A stretch of 64,000 nt of DNA from Nitratireductor aquimarinus. GTDB taxonomy: Bacteria; Pseudomonadota; Alphaproteobacteria; Rhizobiales; Rhizobiaceae. Position 1 is the first letter of the stretch. The number at the start of each line of letters is the position of its first letter. Below the pieces are notes generated by a model. The model ran no database searches and was not told the origin of the DNA. It worked only from the letters and a program-made list of their open reading frames with translations. Made by a program: the position numbers and the translations under genes. Below are positions 18,122 to 26,964 of this stretch, piece by piece. Where the stretch lies: contig NZ_JAFKDE010000014.1 in assembly GCF_017255295.1 (NCBI RefSeq), positions 27,620 to 91,619 of the forward strand. Reading direction: 5' to 3'.

Positions 18122-20131
18122 TTACTCCACATCAATGATGGCGCGACCGAGCACCGCCTGGCCAGAGATGTCAAGATAACGGAACTCGTAGCGACCGGGC
18201 TGCTCGGGCATGACGAAGGTCAATGCCCCCTCCGGATCGATCGGTTGTGCGGAGATCCACGCAAACAGCGCCTGATCTTCCCGAGCCAGCGCAATACGCT
18301 GATCCGCGCCGTCCGAACCTCCGGTCCATGTAACAGTCACGGTTTCGCCCGGTGCGGCAGCCCGAGGGGCCGACAGGCCCGCCCCTTCATCGAGGCTGGC
18401 CGTGGCTTCAACCACCTCAACGACATGCCGACCGAGCGTGACCCCACCTTCATTGAGCACATAGCGCAATTCATAGAGACCCGGCTCATCGGGAGCAGCT
18501 ATGTCGCGCTGCGTATCTGCGCCCACGCGGTGGAAAATCGTATAGGCCCCCTCATCGGCGCCCACCGGAACAATGGTCACCCAGTCACGTGGATGGACAG
18601 GAACAGACCAGGAGAACCGCAGAGTGTTCCCGGCGCGAACCCTTTCCGGCCCCGTGATGGATGCCTCGGCACCGGTGATTTCTATCGGAGCGCGAGCCAG
18701 CGTGACACCGCCTTCATTGAGAACGTAGCGCACCTCGTAGAGACCTGGTTCGGCCGGCGCTACAAGGTCACGCCCATCGTCCGAGCCCACCCGATGGAAA
18801 GCCGTGTAGGTCCCCTCATCGGCCCCCACCGGAACAATGGTCACCCAGTCGCGCGGATGAACGGGGTCGGACCAGGTGACACCAAAGCTGCTGCCCGCCA
18901 TCGCCGTTTCCGGCGCGCTTATCGACGCCTCAGCCCCCATGACTTCGATCGGCGCGCGGGCCAGCGTGACACCGCCTTCATTGAGAACGTAGCGCACCTC
19001 GTAGAGACCCGGTTCAGCCGGCGCTACAAGGTCACGCCCATCGTCCGAGCCAACGCGATGGAAGACCGTGTAGGTGCCCTCATCGGCGCCCACCGGAACA
19101 ATGGTCACCCAGTCGCGCGGATGAACGGGGTCGGACCAGGTGACGCCAAAGCTGCTGCCCGCCATCGCCGTTTCCGGCGCGCTTATCGACGCCTCAGCCG
19201 CCATGACTTCGATCGGCGCACGGGCAAGCGTGACATCCCCATCGTTCAGCACATAGCGCACCTCGTAGAGACCCGGTTCGGCCGGGGCTACAATGTCACG
19301 CCCACCGTCCGAACCGACGCGATGGAAAGCCGTATAAGTGCCCTCATCAGCGCCCACGGGAACAATGGTCACCCAGTCGCGCGGATGAACAGGGTCAGAC
19401 CAGGACACGGCGAAGCTGCTGCCCGCCATCGCCGTTTCGGGCGCGCTGATCGACATTGCCGGCAATTCGGCTTCCGGTTCGGGGAGCGGCTCCGGTTCAG
19501 GGACCGGTTTCGCTATGGTTTCTCCAACCTGCTTGACGGCGGCGGCGAGTTGGGCGGCATCTTGAGCAGGCAGGAACATTCCTCCCGTATTCTTGGCGAT
19601 GCAGGCGAGGTGTTGGTGCTCGTCAGTGGCCAGATCGAAGCCGATGACATGGGTGGTGAACGCCACGCCCTGCCTGGCAAGCTGCTCCGACAACGCGCAC
19701 GGATCTGCGTCACAGTTTTCGACCCCATCAGAAATCAGAACCACGGTCGCTGGCGTGTCACGCCACGAGAGTTCCTCGGCAGCGTGCTGCACCGCTGCCG
19801 AAAGAGGCGTGCGTCCCAAGGGCATGATCCCGTTGACGACCTGCTGGAAAGCATCGCGATCCACCGGGCCCACAGGCATCGCCGTTTCGATGTCCGAGCA
19901 GAGGCCCTTCTCACGATGGCCATAGGCGACAAGCCCCAGATTTGTGGAAGCTGGCCAGGTCGCCAGCAAATCGCTCATCGCCTCCCGGGCGATCTCGATC
20001 TTGGGCACGCCGTCGATCTGGCCCCACATGGAACCCGAGGCATCATAGACGACCATCACATCGCCGGCTTGCAGTGTTGTGGTGGCCAGAAGCGAGATGC
20101 CCAGAGCCGAAACAGCCATTAGCGCTTTCAT
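18122..20131 (-). CDS. exported von Willebrand factor A domain protein with tandem 88-residue repeats
   Basis: A 669-residue exported protein. Residues 1-22 form a signal peptide ending LQA. A VWA domain follows at about 23-210 with the metal site DASGSMWG (D30, S32, S34), the conserved threonine in GRTPLS and the aspartate in LISDGVENCD. From about residue 226 come four tandem units of 88 residues, each with SISAPETAMAGSSF and DPVHPRDWVTIVPVGADEG, ending PGLYEVRYVLN. A fifth, diverged unit closes the protein. The units look like beta-sandwich modules. A linker rich in proline and glutamate (EPEPLPEPEAELP) separates VWA and repeats. The ATG at 20131 was chosen because the signal peptide starts there. 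The gene lies between two other exported-protein genes. Role unknown; surface binding or matrix assembly is possible. Confidence 0.85.
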   Translation of the reverse strand: MKALMAVSALGISLLATTTLQAGDVMVVYDASGSMWGQIDGVPKIEIAREAMSDLLATWPASTNLGLVAYGHREKGLCSDIETAMPVGPVDRDAFQQVVNGIMPLGRTPLSAAVQHAAEELSWRDTPATVVLISDGVENCDADPCALSEQLARQGVAFTTHVIGFDLATDEHQHLACIAKNTGGMFLPAQDAAQLAAAVKQVGETIAKPVPEPEPLPEPEAELPAMSISAPETAMAGSSFAVSWSDPVHPRDWVTIVPVGADEGTYTAFHRVGSDGGRDIVAPAEPGLYEVRYVLNDGDVTLARAPIEVMAAEASISAPETAMAGSSFGVTWSDPVHPRDWVTIVPVGADEGTYTVFHRVGSDDGRDLVAPAEPGLYEVRYVLNEGGVTLARAPIEVMGAEASISAPETAMAGSSFGVTWSDPVHPRDWVTIVPVGADEGTYTAFHRVGSDDGRDLVAPAEPGLYEVRYVLNEGGVTLARAPIEITGAEASITGPERVRAGNTLRFSWSVPVHPRDWVTIVPVGADEGAYTIFHRVGADTQRDIAAPDEPGLYELRYVLNEGGVTLGRHVVEVVEATASLDEGAGLSAPRAAAPGETVTVTWTGGSDGADQRIALAREDQALFAWISAQPIDPEGALTFVMPEQPGRYEFRYLDISGQAVLGRAIIDVE
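18401..19456 (-). repeat. four tandem 264-bp coding repeats
   Basis: The DNA repeats with a 264-base period inside the VWA gene; for example CGGCGCGCTTATCGACGCCT occurs at 18911 and again at 19175. The two central copies are nearly identical at DNA level, which points to recent duplication or gene conversion. The outer copies are more diverged. Confidence 0.9.
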
Positions 20132-20338
20132 ATTGGTTCCCCGATTTTGCTTTTGCTGGCTCGTTGCCGGCAGAAGACGCTGAAGGGCGCCCTCCCCGAG
20201 CCAACGAGTGTTCCTTGAGTTTCCCATTCGAAGCTGGGCGCGCGGCTCTCTGTGATCTCGAAATGGAGTTGCACCAGTCACGTCACAGCGACCACACCGA
20301 ACCGATTGCATCGCTTCGCTTGTGTCTCCTGATGCAGC

Positions 20339-20884
20339 TCAGTCCGCGAGATGAAGCACGGTATCGAAGGTTCCTTCGACAGTGATGCAATCTTCGGTAT
20401 CGATCTTCGACATCATGCCTTCGCGCTTGCACAGAAGCGAAGAGAACGTGCCGCGTGCATTTCCCTGCGCGCCGTCGATGTGCAGGGTCTCCAGGGTAAC
20501 CGAGGCATGAGCGGGCTCTTCATCGCTGACATAGAAGTTCCGCATCCCTTCGGGAAAATAACTCACCGACGCGTCGGTGGCTGATGCATCTGCGCCGCTG
20601 ATGATACCAAACTCCACACTCAGCACGCCGCGCATAATACTCGCGGCGTCGGGGTCATGCGCCTGGATATCCACCATGCGGAGGGGGCCAAAGTCGCGCA
20701 CCTCCGCAGTAGCCGTCCCCTCCGAGGGCACATGCAACGTTTCCCCGCGATAGGACGCGCCATCGATGTTGGCCTCGACCGTACCGATCGGCACCGTAGT
20801 CTGGGCCCACGCCGCGCCTGAAAGAAAAAGAGCTGTAAAAAAAGTACAGGCAAACCGCCCGAACGCTCTTTGCGATGAACTCAT
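20339..20884 (-). CDS. small exported protein of unknown function (181 residues)
   Basis: The start MSSSQRAFGRFACTFFTALF leads into a signal peptide ending AAWA|QTT, so the product is exported. AGAAGGG lies about eight bases upstream of the ATG at 20884, supporting this start over a longer frame. The mature part is acidic with beta-rich segments such as TVEANIDGASYRGETLHVPS and two cysteines (SLLCKRE and EDCITV) that may form a disulfide. No family is recognised. It is the first of three exported-protein genes on the same strand, followed after a 207-base gap by the VWA repeat protein. Confidence 0.65.
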   Translation of the reverse strand: MSSSQRAFGRFACTFFTALFLSGAAWAQTTVPIGTVEANIDGASYRGETLHVPSEGTATAEVRDFGPLRMVDIQAHDPDAASIMRGVLSVEFGIISGADASATDASVSYFPEGMRNFYVSDEEPAHASVTLETLHIDGAQGNARGTFSSLLCKREGMMSKIDTEDCITVEGTFDTVLHLAD

Positions 20885-21450
20885 CGTCGCTGCCCTTCTG
20901 ATGCCAGTGTTCGTGACGGAAGGCTCTAACACCGGTTCTGGTACGCCGCCCCGTTCGTTTAGTCGGGTCGACACCAAAACTCGCGTGACAGTGCAATTTT
21001 TCTAAAAACAGGCCACCCTTGTGAAGTAATTCACATCGAGAAGGGCTGGTGACACAGAGAAGCGTCAGGCGGGTTTGCGTGCATGGACGTGGCGCTGCCA
21101 TGGTGTATCACTCAGACGCTTCCACCCGTCTTGTTTCGATGAAAACCCGATGAACTAAAGCAGCTGAAGTTGGCCTTTGGCAATCCGCAGGTTACGCGGC
21201 AGATCGGGATCGTTGAGCGGATCGTCTCACCGCGTGCTGAAGTCGTCGCCCGCCTTCACGAAGTCCTCGTCGGACTTTGCGATCCACACGGGGTACGCCG
21301 ACTGGAAGACGGATAGTCATAAGCAAGAAAGGCCTTCGCGGCTCTTCAGGCCGCTTTGCCGGGCAAAAGACCGCCCGGCACGTATCTCGTTGCATCTCTG
21401 TGCCCATCGTTCACCAATCGGACAGGTTTGGCGGGCCCTGCCTCTGACGT
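20885..21450. other. intergenic region without a recognised gene
   Basis: About 560 bases. The right part of the promoter region for the small exported protein lies here. On the leftward strand a frame with VFQSAYPVWIAKSDEDFVK is open for a short distance at about 21150-21315, but it has an internal stop and no family I recognise. Nothing else can be supported. Confidence 0.4.
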
Positions 21451-21939
21451 TCAGACAATTTGTCCGAGATGAGCCACCAGTACTGCAAGTGGGATGCTCA
21501 GAAGAACGCGGATGATCCAGATGAGCACCAGATGCGGAACTTTCACCGGGATCTCGGTGGCCAGAATGCAGGGGATGGAACCTGCAAAGAACAAGACACC
21601 CGAGACCGATGTTACACCGAAGATGTAGCGGGATAGCATCGGCGCATCGCCCAGCATGCCGGTAGGAAAGAACATCTCGGCAAGCGCTGCCGCCATGGCT
21701 TTGGCCGTCAGCATCGCCTCTGGCACCTGCAGAACGGCAAGCAGCGGGTAGAAAATCATGCCCAGCCAATCGAAGACAGGCGTATACGCACTGAGCAGAA
21801 GACCGAGCAGGCCAACCGACACACCGGTCGGCAGAATGACCGAAGTCATCTTCAGTCCGTCCTTGATGTTCACCAGCAGCAGGTGTGCGAGGGTTGGATT
21901 TTCTTCAACCCGGCTCAGTCCGGCATTCAGCGCGGACCT
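21451..21939 (-). pseudogene. N-terminally truncated YjiH-family membrane protein
   Basis: The frame reads through NAGLSRVEENPTLAHLLLVN and then GLLLSAYTPVFDWLGMIFYP, and it contains SVSGVLFFAGSIPCILATEI. These segments match the C-terminal nucleoside-recognition (gate) domain of YjiH proteins. About 160 residues remain with several membrane helices; intact proteins are clearly longer and have an N-terminal part that is absent here. Homology stops near 21939, where a GlpR-type fragment begins on the same strand. A GTG at 21873 could start a 140-residue product, but a functional protein is unlikely. Confidence 0.65.
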
Positions 21940-21944
21940 GGAAT

Positions 21945-22142
21945 AGCCCTGAGGGAGGACTTGGTGTGATCCGCAGTGAGAAACGTCTTGCGGGATTGAT
22001 CCAGTATCTCATCACTCACGCAGACTTCCTGAGTGTCGAAATCGAGCAGGTCGTCGTCGCGCTCGAGCGCGGAACAGCCGATCACGGCCAGATCGAATTT
22101 GAACTTACGAATGGCCTCTGCGGCCAACGTCCCGACCAATCC
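21945..22142 (-). pseudogene. glpR: fragment of a DeoR-family repressor gene, GlpR type
   Basis: The frame contains FKFDLAVIGCSALERDDDLL, DFDTQEVCVSDEILDQSRK and TFLTADHTK, the core of the DeoR sugar-phosphate sensor domain as found in GlpR. Only about 65 residues survive of about 250. Both the helix-turn-helix part and the last 30-40 residues are missing, the latter replaced by the YjiH fragment. In rhizobia glpR is linked to the glpSTPQUV operon, so this looks like the remains of the local repressor. Confidence 0.7.
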
Positions 22143-22359
22143 GCAACCCGCTCCAGACGCCCCTCTCGACCAGTTCAGACACGGGCGCGACGAAAAGGTG
22201 TTGGTCACGATGTTCGGTTTTCTTCGTTTTTTCGCGCCCCCCCGAAAAACACCAAAACACGCGTCAAATCCTGAATAATTATCGCGATTACCGTTCTTGT
22301 GTCGTGAGCATTTTTCCAAAGCGGCAGAAAATCGCAGGCTAAGTCACTGATTTTGAATA

Positions 22360-22395
22360 TTCGAACATAATTCGCTTGATTTTCGCTTTGTTTCG
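22360..22395 (+). promoter_or_regulatory. helically phased TTCG repeats upstream of the glp operon
   Basis: TTCG occurs at 22360, 22371, 22382 and 22392, so the spacing is 11, 11 and 10 bases, about one DNA turn. Direct repeats of TTCG/TTTCG type are the usual operators of DeoR-family repressors. The cluster lies about 310 bases upstream of glpS in the long leader and fits a GlpR operator. Confidence 0.55.
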
Positions 22396-22454
22396 TTTTT
22401 ACGTTGGGACGATAACTCGGGAGGTTGTCTGTGCGCGGAAACGAGAGTGTTTAT

Positions 22455-22477
22455 CCGGTCGCTCTTTTTGCGACCGG
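22455..22477 (+). other. hairpin in the leader of the glp operon
   Basis: CCGGTCGC and GCGACCGG pair perfectly around TCTTTTT. It lies in the 309-base stretch between the TTCG repeats and the glpS start. It may be a leader structure affecting mRNA stability or elongation. The remaining leader holds an open frame of 77 codons at 22425-22658 that I do not consider a gene. Confidence 0.3.
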
Positions 22478-22704
22478 CGGCGGCATCCATGGCTGCCGGA
22501 TTGTGCATGACACAACGGGATGCGGCCATTTCGTAACGTTTGCTGAAAAGGGCGACCTTGCGTTTGCGTCCCCTTCTTTCTCTTCGAAACGGTTCTATGG
22601 CAGGCTGCGCCTGGGTGACTGGATGAACAACCACCGTGCGGGAGAATACCGCAGCTGAATAAAGCCAGTGGCCAAATTCAATAAAGCGCGGGGAGGAGGA
22701 CCTT

Positions 22705-23793
22705 ATGACGCTGGAACTGAAGGGCGTGTCGAAGATCGTGGAGGGGCAGACCCATATTGCCACGACCGATCTGACGCTCGAAAAGGCGACCATGAACGTT
22801 CTGCTGGGGCCGACCCTGTCGGGCAAGACCTCGCTGATGCGTCTGATGGCAGGGCTCGATCAACCGAGCACAGGGCGGATTTTCTGGGACAGCAAAGACG
22901 TGACCGGGATGCGGGTGCAGGATCGCAAGGTCGCGATGGTGTACCAGCAATTCATCAACTACCCGTCGATGAGCGTTTATGAAAACATCGCCTCTCCGAT
23001 AAAGCTCATGGGAGTGGACAAGGCGGAGATCGACCGCCGGGTGCGGGAAACGGCGGAGTTGATGAAGCTGACGCCGATGCTGGACCGCAAGCCTCTGGAA
23101 CTCTCGGGCGGGCAGCAACAGCGCTGTGCTCTGGCACGGGCTTTGGTCAAGAACGCCGGGCTTGTGCTGCTGGATGAGCCTTTGGCGAACCTTGACTACA
23201 AACTGCGCGAAGAGCTGCGGGTGGAGATCCCGAAGATTTTCGCGGCGTCCGGATCGATCTTCGTCTATGCGACGACGGAACCCGAAGAAGCGCTCTTGCT
23301 GGGGGGCAACACTGCGACGCTTTGGGAGGGCCAAATCACCCAATTTGGGCCAACGCCCGAGGTCTATCGCAAGCCAGTCGATGCGACAACGGCGCGGGTT
23401 TTCTCCGATCCACCGATGAATTTCCTGCAGATCTCCAAGACCGGTGATCGATTGATGTTCGGCGACGGACAAAGCGCCGTTGCGACCGGCAAGCTCGCTG
23501 AACTGGCGGATGGGCGTTACACGGCGGGATTCCGTCCCAACCATCTCGAAATCGTGCAGCATTCCGAAAACGCGATGAAATTCACCACACAGCTGCATGT
23601 GACAGAGCTGACCGGTTCGGAAACCTTTGTCCATCTCGACCACGATCGCGCGCGTTGGGTGGGGTTGATTCACGGCGTGCATGATCTTGAGATCGGCGCC
23701 GCGCTCGATGTCTGGCTTGATCCCCGTCATGTCTATGTATTCAGCGAAGACGGCGGGCTTGTTGCGCCTGCTGCCTACGCAGCGGCGGCGTGA
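22705..23793 (+). CDS. glpS: glycerol ABC transporter ATPase GlpS
   Basis: A 362-residue cytoplasmic ATPase, one of two for the glycerol importer first described in Rhizobium leguminosarum. Walker A reads GPTLSGKTS, an unusual form seen in GlpS proteins. The signature LSGGQQQRCALARAL and Walker B LVLLDEPLANLDYKLREEL follow. The switch-loop histidine is replaced in YATTEPEEALLLGG, where most importers read THD, so the pair may be catalytically asymmetric. The C-terminal third is an OB-fold regulatory domain. GGAGGAGG lies just before the ATG. It is the first gene of glpSTPQUV. Confidence 0.93.
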   Translation: MTLELKGVSKIVEGQTHIATTDLTLEKATMNVLLGPTLSGKTSLMRLMAGLDQPSTGRIFWDSKDVTGMRVQDRKVAMVYQQFINYPSMSVYENIASPIKLMGVDKAEIDRRVRETAELMKLTPMLDRKPLELSGGQQQRCALARALVKNAGLVLLDEPLANLDYKLREELRVEIPKIFAASGSIFVYATTEPEEALLLGGNTATLWEGQITQFGPTPEVYRKPVDATTARVFSDPPMNFLQISKTGDRLMFGDGQSAVATGKLAELADGRYTAGFRPNHLEIVQHSENAMKFTTQLHVTELTGSETFVHLDHDRARWVGLIHGVHDLEIGAALDVWLDPRHVYVFSEDGGLVAPAAYAAAA

Positions 23794-23805
23794 GGAGGCG
23801 CGATC

Positions 23806-24891
23806 ATGGCCAGGATTACACTCGATAACCTTGCGCATTCCTACAATCCGAATGCCGCTTCGGAACGTGACTATGCGCTCAAGGAACTCAATTACGAATG
23901 GGAAGACGGCGCGGCCTATGCGCTTCTGGGCTCGTCGGGCTGCGGCAAGTCCACGCTTCTCAATATCATTTCGGGTCTGTTGATGCCGTCACAGGGGCGT
24001 ATCTTGTTCGATGGCATCGACGTCACCGGCGCCCCCACGGCAGAGCGCAACATCGCGCAGGTTTTCCAGTTCCCGGTGGTCTACGACACGATGACCGTGC
24101 ATGACAATCTGGCCTTTCCGCTCAGGAATCGGGGCCATAATGAGACCTATGTTGCAGAGCGCGTACAGGAAATCGCGCGGATGATCGGCATGGAGGACAT
24201 GCTGCGCAAAAAGGCACGGGGACTTGGCGCTGACGCCAAGCAAAAGATTTCTCTGGGCCGCGGCATGGTGCGCAAGGACGTGAACGCACTCTTGTTCGAT
24301 GAGCCTCTGACCGTCATCGACCCCCATATGAAGTGGGAGCTGCGCACCCAGCTGAAGAAACTGCATCACGATTTCGGTCACACCATGATTTACGTGACCC
24401 ATGACCAGACGGAGGCGCTGACCTTCGCTGACAAAGTGGTGGTGATGTATGACGGCCGCGTGGTTCAGATCGGCACGCCAGAGGAGCTGTTCGAACGTCC
24501 CGCGCATACCTTTGTGGGCTATTTCATCGGCTCGCCAGGCATGAATGTCATCCCGGCCAAGGTCGAGGGCGCGAAAGCCTATATCAACGGCTGCGAAATC
24601 GCGCTTGGCGCAGGTTATGCGCCCATGGACGGCAAGGTGGAGATCGGCGTGCGACCCGAGTTCGCGCGGCTTAGCGAGACGGACGGCCTTCCTGTGAGAG
24701 TGCGCCGCGTAGAGGATGCGGGGCGTCACAAGATCATACGCGCCGAGTTCTTTGGACAGGACATCAACATCATCGCGGACGAGGACGATCCGGTGCGCGC
24801 GGACATGACACGCATCACCTTCGACCCATCGCGGGTGAATGTCTATGCGAATGATTGGCGCGTGGCGCCCGAAAGCGCAGAGGCCGCGTGA
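23806..24891 (+). CDS. glpT: glycerol ABC transporter ATPase GlpT
   Basis: A 361-residue ATPase, partner of GlpS. Walker A is canonical (GSSGCGKST). The signature motif is degenerate: DAKQKISLGRGMVRKDV stands where LSGGQ is expected. Walker B LLFDEPLTVIDPHMKWEL and the switch region YVTHDQTEAL are normal. With GlpS carrying the good signature and GlpT the good catalytic histidine, the heterodimer may have one competent ATP site. The gene starts 12 bases after glpS and its stop overlaps the start of glpP. This GlpT is an ABC ATPase, not the glycerol-3-phosphate antiporter of the same name in E. coli. Confidence 0.92.
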   Translation: MARITLDNLAHSYNPNAASERDYALKELNYEWEDGAAYALLGSSGCGKSTLLNIISGLLMPSQGRILFDGIDVTGAPTAERNIAQVFQFPVVYDTMTVHDNLAFPLRNRGHNETYVAERVQEIARMIGMEDMLRKKARGLGADAKQKISLGRGMVRKDVNALLFDEPLTVIDPHMKWELRTQLKKLHHDFGHTMIYVTHDQTEALTFADKVVVMYDGRVVQIGTPEELFERPAHTFVGYFIGSPGMNVIPAKVEGAKAYINGCEIALGAGYAPMDGKVEIGVRPEFARLSETDGLPVRVRRVEDAGRHKIIRAEFFGQDINIIADEDDPVRADMTRITFDPSRVNVYANDWRVAPESAEAA

Positions 24892-25763
24892 TGCAACAGA
24901 AAACAACCAATCACAAAGCATGGTTCCTTGTGCTGCCGATGCTGGTGCTCGTTGCCTTTTCGGCCGTGATCCCGCTCATGACGGTGGTCAACTATTCTGT
25001 ACAGGACACGTTCGGCAACAACCAGTTCTTCTGGGCGGGGCTCGAGTGGTTCGAGGAAATGCTCTCCGACGAGCGCATGTGGAATGCGCTGCAACGTCAG
25101 TTGATGTTCTCAGGCATCATCCTTGCCATCGAAATTCCGCTGGGCATTCTCGTGGCTCTGAACATGCCGAAATCGGGCTTTTGGTCCTCTTTCTGCCTCG
25201 TGGTCATGTCCCTGCCTCTGCTGATCCCCTGGAACGTGGTCGGCACGATCTGGCAGATATTCGGTCGCGTCGACATCGGTCTTCTGGGCTACACGCTCGA
25301 CGCGCTGGGCATTCATTACAATTACACCCAGGACACGATTTCTGCGTGGATCACCATCATCGTGATGGATGTCTGGCACTGGACCTCGCTTGTAGCGCTC
25401 TTGGCCTTTGCCGGTCTTAAATCCATCCCCGACGCCTATTATCAGGCCGCTCGGATCGATCAGGCCAGCCGCTGGAAAGTGTTCCGGTTCATCGAACTGC
25501 CCAAGATGACGGGCGTGTTGATGATCGCGATCTTGCTGCGCTTCATGGACAGTTTCATGATCTATACCGAACCCTTCGTGGTGACGGGCGGTGGTCCGGG
25601 AAATGCGACGACGCTTTTGTCCATCGACCTCGTGAAGATGGCTCTGGGCCAGTTCGATCTTGGACCAGCTGCGGCCTTCTCGCTGATGTACTTCCTCGTG
25701 ATCCTGTCGATCTCCTGGGTCTTCTACACCGTGATGGTCAACCTCGACAAAAAGGGCGCCTGA
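24891..25763 (+). CDS. glpP: glycerol ABC transporter permease GlpP
   Basis: A 290-residue inner-membrane permease of the carbohydrate (MalF-like) class. It begins MQQKTTNHKAWFLVLPMLVL with the first helix, and about six membrane segments follow. The EAA loop is seen as DAYYQAARIDQASRWKVFRF. The ATG at 24891 shares its first base with the stop codon of glpT, so the two are translationally coupled. It should form a heterodimer with GlpQ. Confidence 0.92.
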   Translation: MQQKTTNHKAWFLVLPMLVLVAFSAVIPLMTVVNYSVQDTFGNNQFFWAGLEWFEEMLSDERMWNALQRQLMFSGIILAIEIPLGILVALNMPKSGFWSSFCLVVMSLPLLIPWNVVGTIWQIFGRVDIGLLGYTLDALGIHYNYTQDTISAWITIIVMDVWHWTSLVALLAFAGLKSIPDAYYQAARIDQASRWKVFRFIELPKMTGVLMIAILLRFMDSFMIYTEPFVVTGGGPGNATTLLSIDLVKMALGQFDLGPAAAFSLMYFLVILSISWVFYTVMVNLDKKGA

Positions 25764-25764
25764 G

Positions 25765-26619
25765 ATGACGGATGCAGCCGCACAGTCCCCCGCCGCCGTC
25801 AAATCCCGCAGCTTCCCGAGGGTGAAGGGCGGCACCGTGGTGATGACGCTCTATCTTCTGTTCCTCATGTTGCCGATCTACTGGCTGTTGAGCATGAGCC
25901 TCAAGACCAACGCAGAAATTCTTGGGGGCTTCTCGCTTTGGCCGCGCGATCTGACATTTGCCAACTACATCACGATCCTCACCGATGAGGCGTGGTATAT
26001 GGGCTATGTCAATTCGATGATCTACGTGGTGATGAACACGGTGATCTCGCTCGCCGTGGCTTTGCCTGCCGCCTATGCGTTTTCGCGCTACAACTTCCTG
26101 GGCGACAAGCATCTTTTCTTCTGGCTTTTGACCAACCGAATGGCGCCGCCTGCGGTATTCGCGCTGCCATTCTTTCAGCTCTACTCCTCGATCGGGCTCT
26201 TTGACACGCATATCGCCGTGGCATTGGCGCATTGTCTCTTCAACGTGCCGCTCGCCGTTTGGATCCTCGAAGGTTTCATGCGTGGTGTGCCGAAAGAGAT
26301 CGACGAGACCGCCTATATCGACGGCTACAGCTTTGGGCATTTTTTCGTGAAAATCTTCATGCCGCTGATCGCCAGCGGGATCGGTGTGGCCGCATTCTTT
26401 TGCTTCATGTTTTCGTGGGTCGAGCTCTTGCTGTCACGTACGCTGACCTCTGTGGAAGCCAAGCCCATCGCCGCCACCATGACCCGCACGGTGGGTGCGG
26501 CAGGTGTGGACTGGGGCGTGTTGGCCGCCGCAGGCGTGCTCACCATCGTACCGGGCGCGCTCGTTATCTACTTCGTGCGCAACTACATCGCCAAGGGCTT
26601 CGCGCTCGGCCGGGTCTGA
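25765..26619 (+). CDS. glpQ: glycerol ABC transporter permease GlpQ
   Basis: A 284-residue permease of the MalG-like class with about six membrane helices. The EAA loop reads PKEIDETAYIDGYSFGHFFV. An N-terminal cytoplasmic tail of about 24 residues precedes the first helix. It starts one base after the glpP stop. The name follows the rhizobial glycerol operon and must not be confused with the E. coli glycerophosphodiesterase GlpQ. Confidence 0.92.
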   Translation: MTDAAAQSPAAVKSRSFPRVKGGTVVMTLYLLFLMLPIYWLLSMSLKTNAEILGGFSLWPRDLTFANYITILTDEAWYMGYVNSMIYVVMNTVISLAVALPAAYAFSRYNFLGDKHLFFWLLTNRMAPPAVFALPFFQLYSSIGLFDTHIAVALAHCLFNVPLAVWILEGFMRGVPKEIDETAYIDGYSFGHFFVKIFMPLIASGIGVAAFFCFMFSWVELLLSRTLTSVEAKPIAATMTRTVGAAGVDWGVLAAAGVLTIVPGALVIYFVRNYIAKGFALGRV

Positions 26620-26634
26620 CAGGAGGATCTAGAC

Positions 26635-26907
26635 ATGGACTGGATGGCATGGACGTGGCCGACTGCCGCCTTTTTCGGAACCATTGCAACGCTTTTGGTG
26701 ATCTTCACCATTCTGGCGATCAAATTCCCCGAAACGCCGCGGGTTGGTGTTCTGGGCATTGAGACCACGCGGGGGGATCGTTTGTTCATCACCCTTCTTG
26801 GCTCAGCCTTCATCAATCTTGCGTGGCTCGGCCTGGTCAGCGCGAACCAGGCGCTCGCGCTTGTCGTCTGCCTGATTTTTGCAGCCGTCGTATTTCGCTG
26901 GGTCTGA
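26635..26907 (+). CDS. glpU: small membrane protein GlpU (DUF2160 family)
   Basis: A 90-residue protein with about three hydrophobic segments (FFGTIATLLVIFTILAI, LFITLLGSAFINLAWLGLV and LVVCLIFAAVVF). It fits the DUF2160 family, whose members lie between the permease and binding-protein genes in rhizobial glycerol operons. AGGAGG lies just upstream of the ATG. The role in transport is unknown; a small auxiliary membrane subunit is the usual assumption. Confidence 0.88.
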   Translation: MDWMAWTWPTAAFFGTIATLLVIFTILAIKFPETPRVGVLGIETTRGDRLFITLLGSAFINLAWLGLVSANQALALVVCLIFAAVVFRWV

Positions 26908-26964
26908 GGAGGCCCCGCGACTGATCGAAACCCAAAACCAGAGGTTCACTTAGGGAGGAAACCA

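Noticed and set aside
18401..19456. Regular 264-base repeats as a CRISPR-like array
   Set aside because: The repeats are long, contiguous, in frame and code for protein modules; there are no unique spacers.
17990..20122. 710-codon open frame on the + strand opposite the VWA gene
   Set aside because: It mirrors the tandem repeats of the VWA gene and has no signal peptide or domain; the leftward gene has the MIDAS motif and a signal peptide.
21192..21407. 71-codon arginine-rich frame on the leftward strand
   Set aside because: Composition is that of an off-frame reading; another frame in the same place looks slightly more protein-like but has an internal stop.
22425..22658. 77-codon open frame in the glp leader
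   Set aside because: It has no good ribosome-binding site and no recognisable motif, and it covers a hairpin; a leader is more likely.
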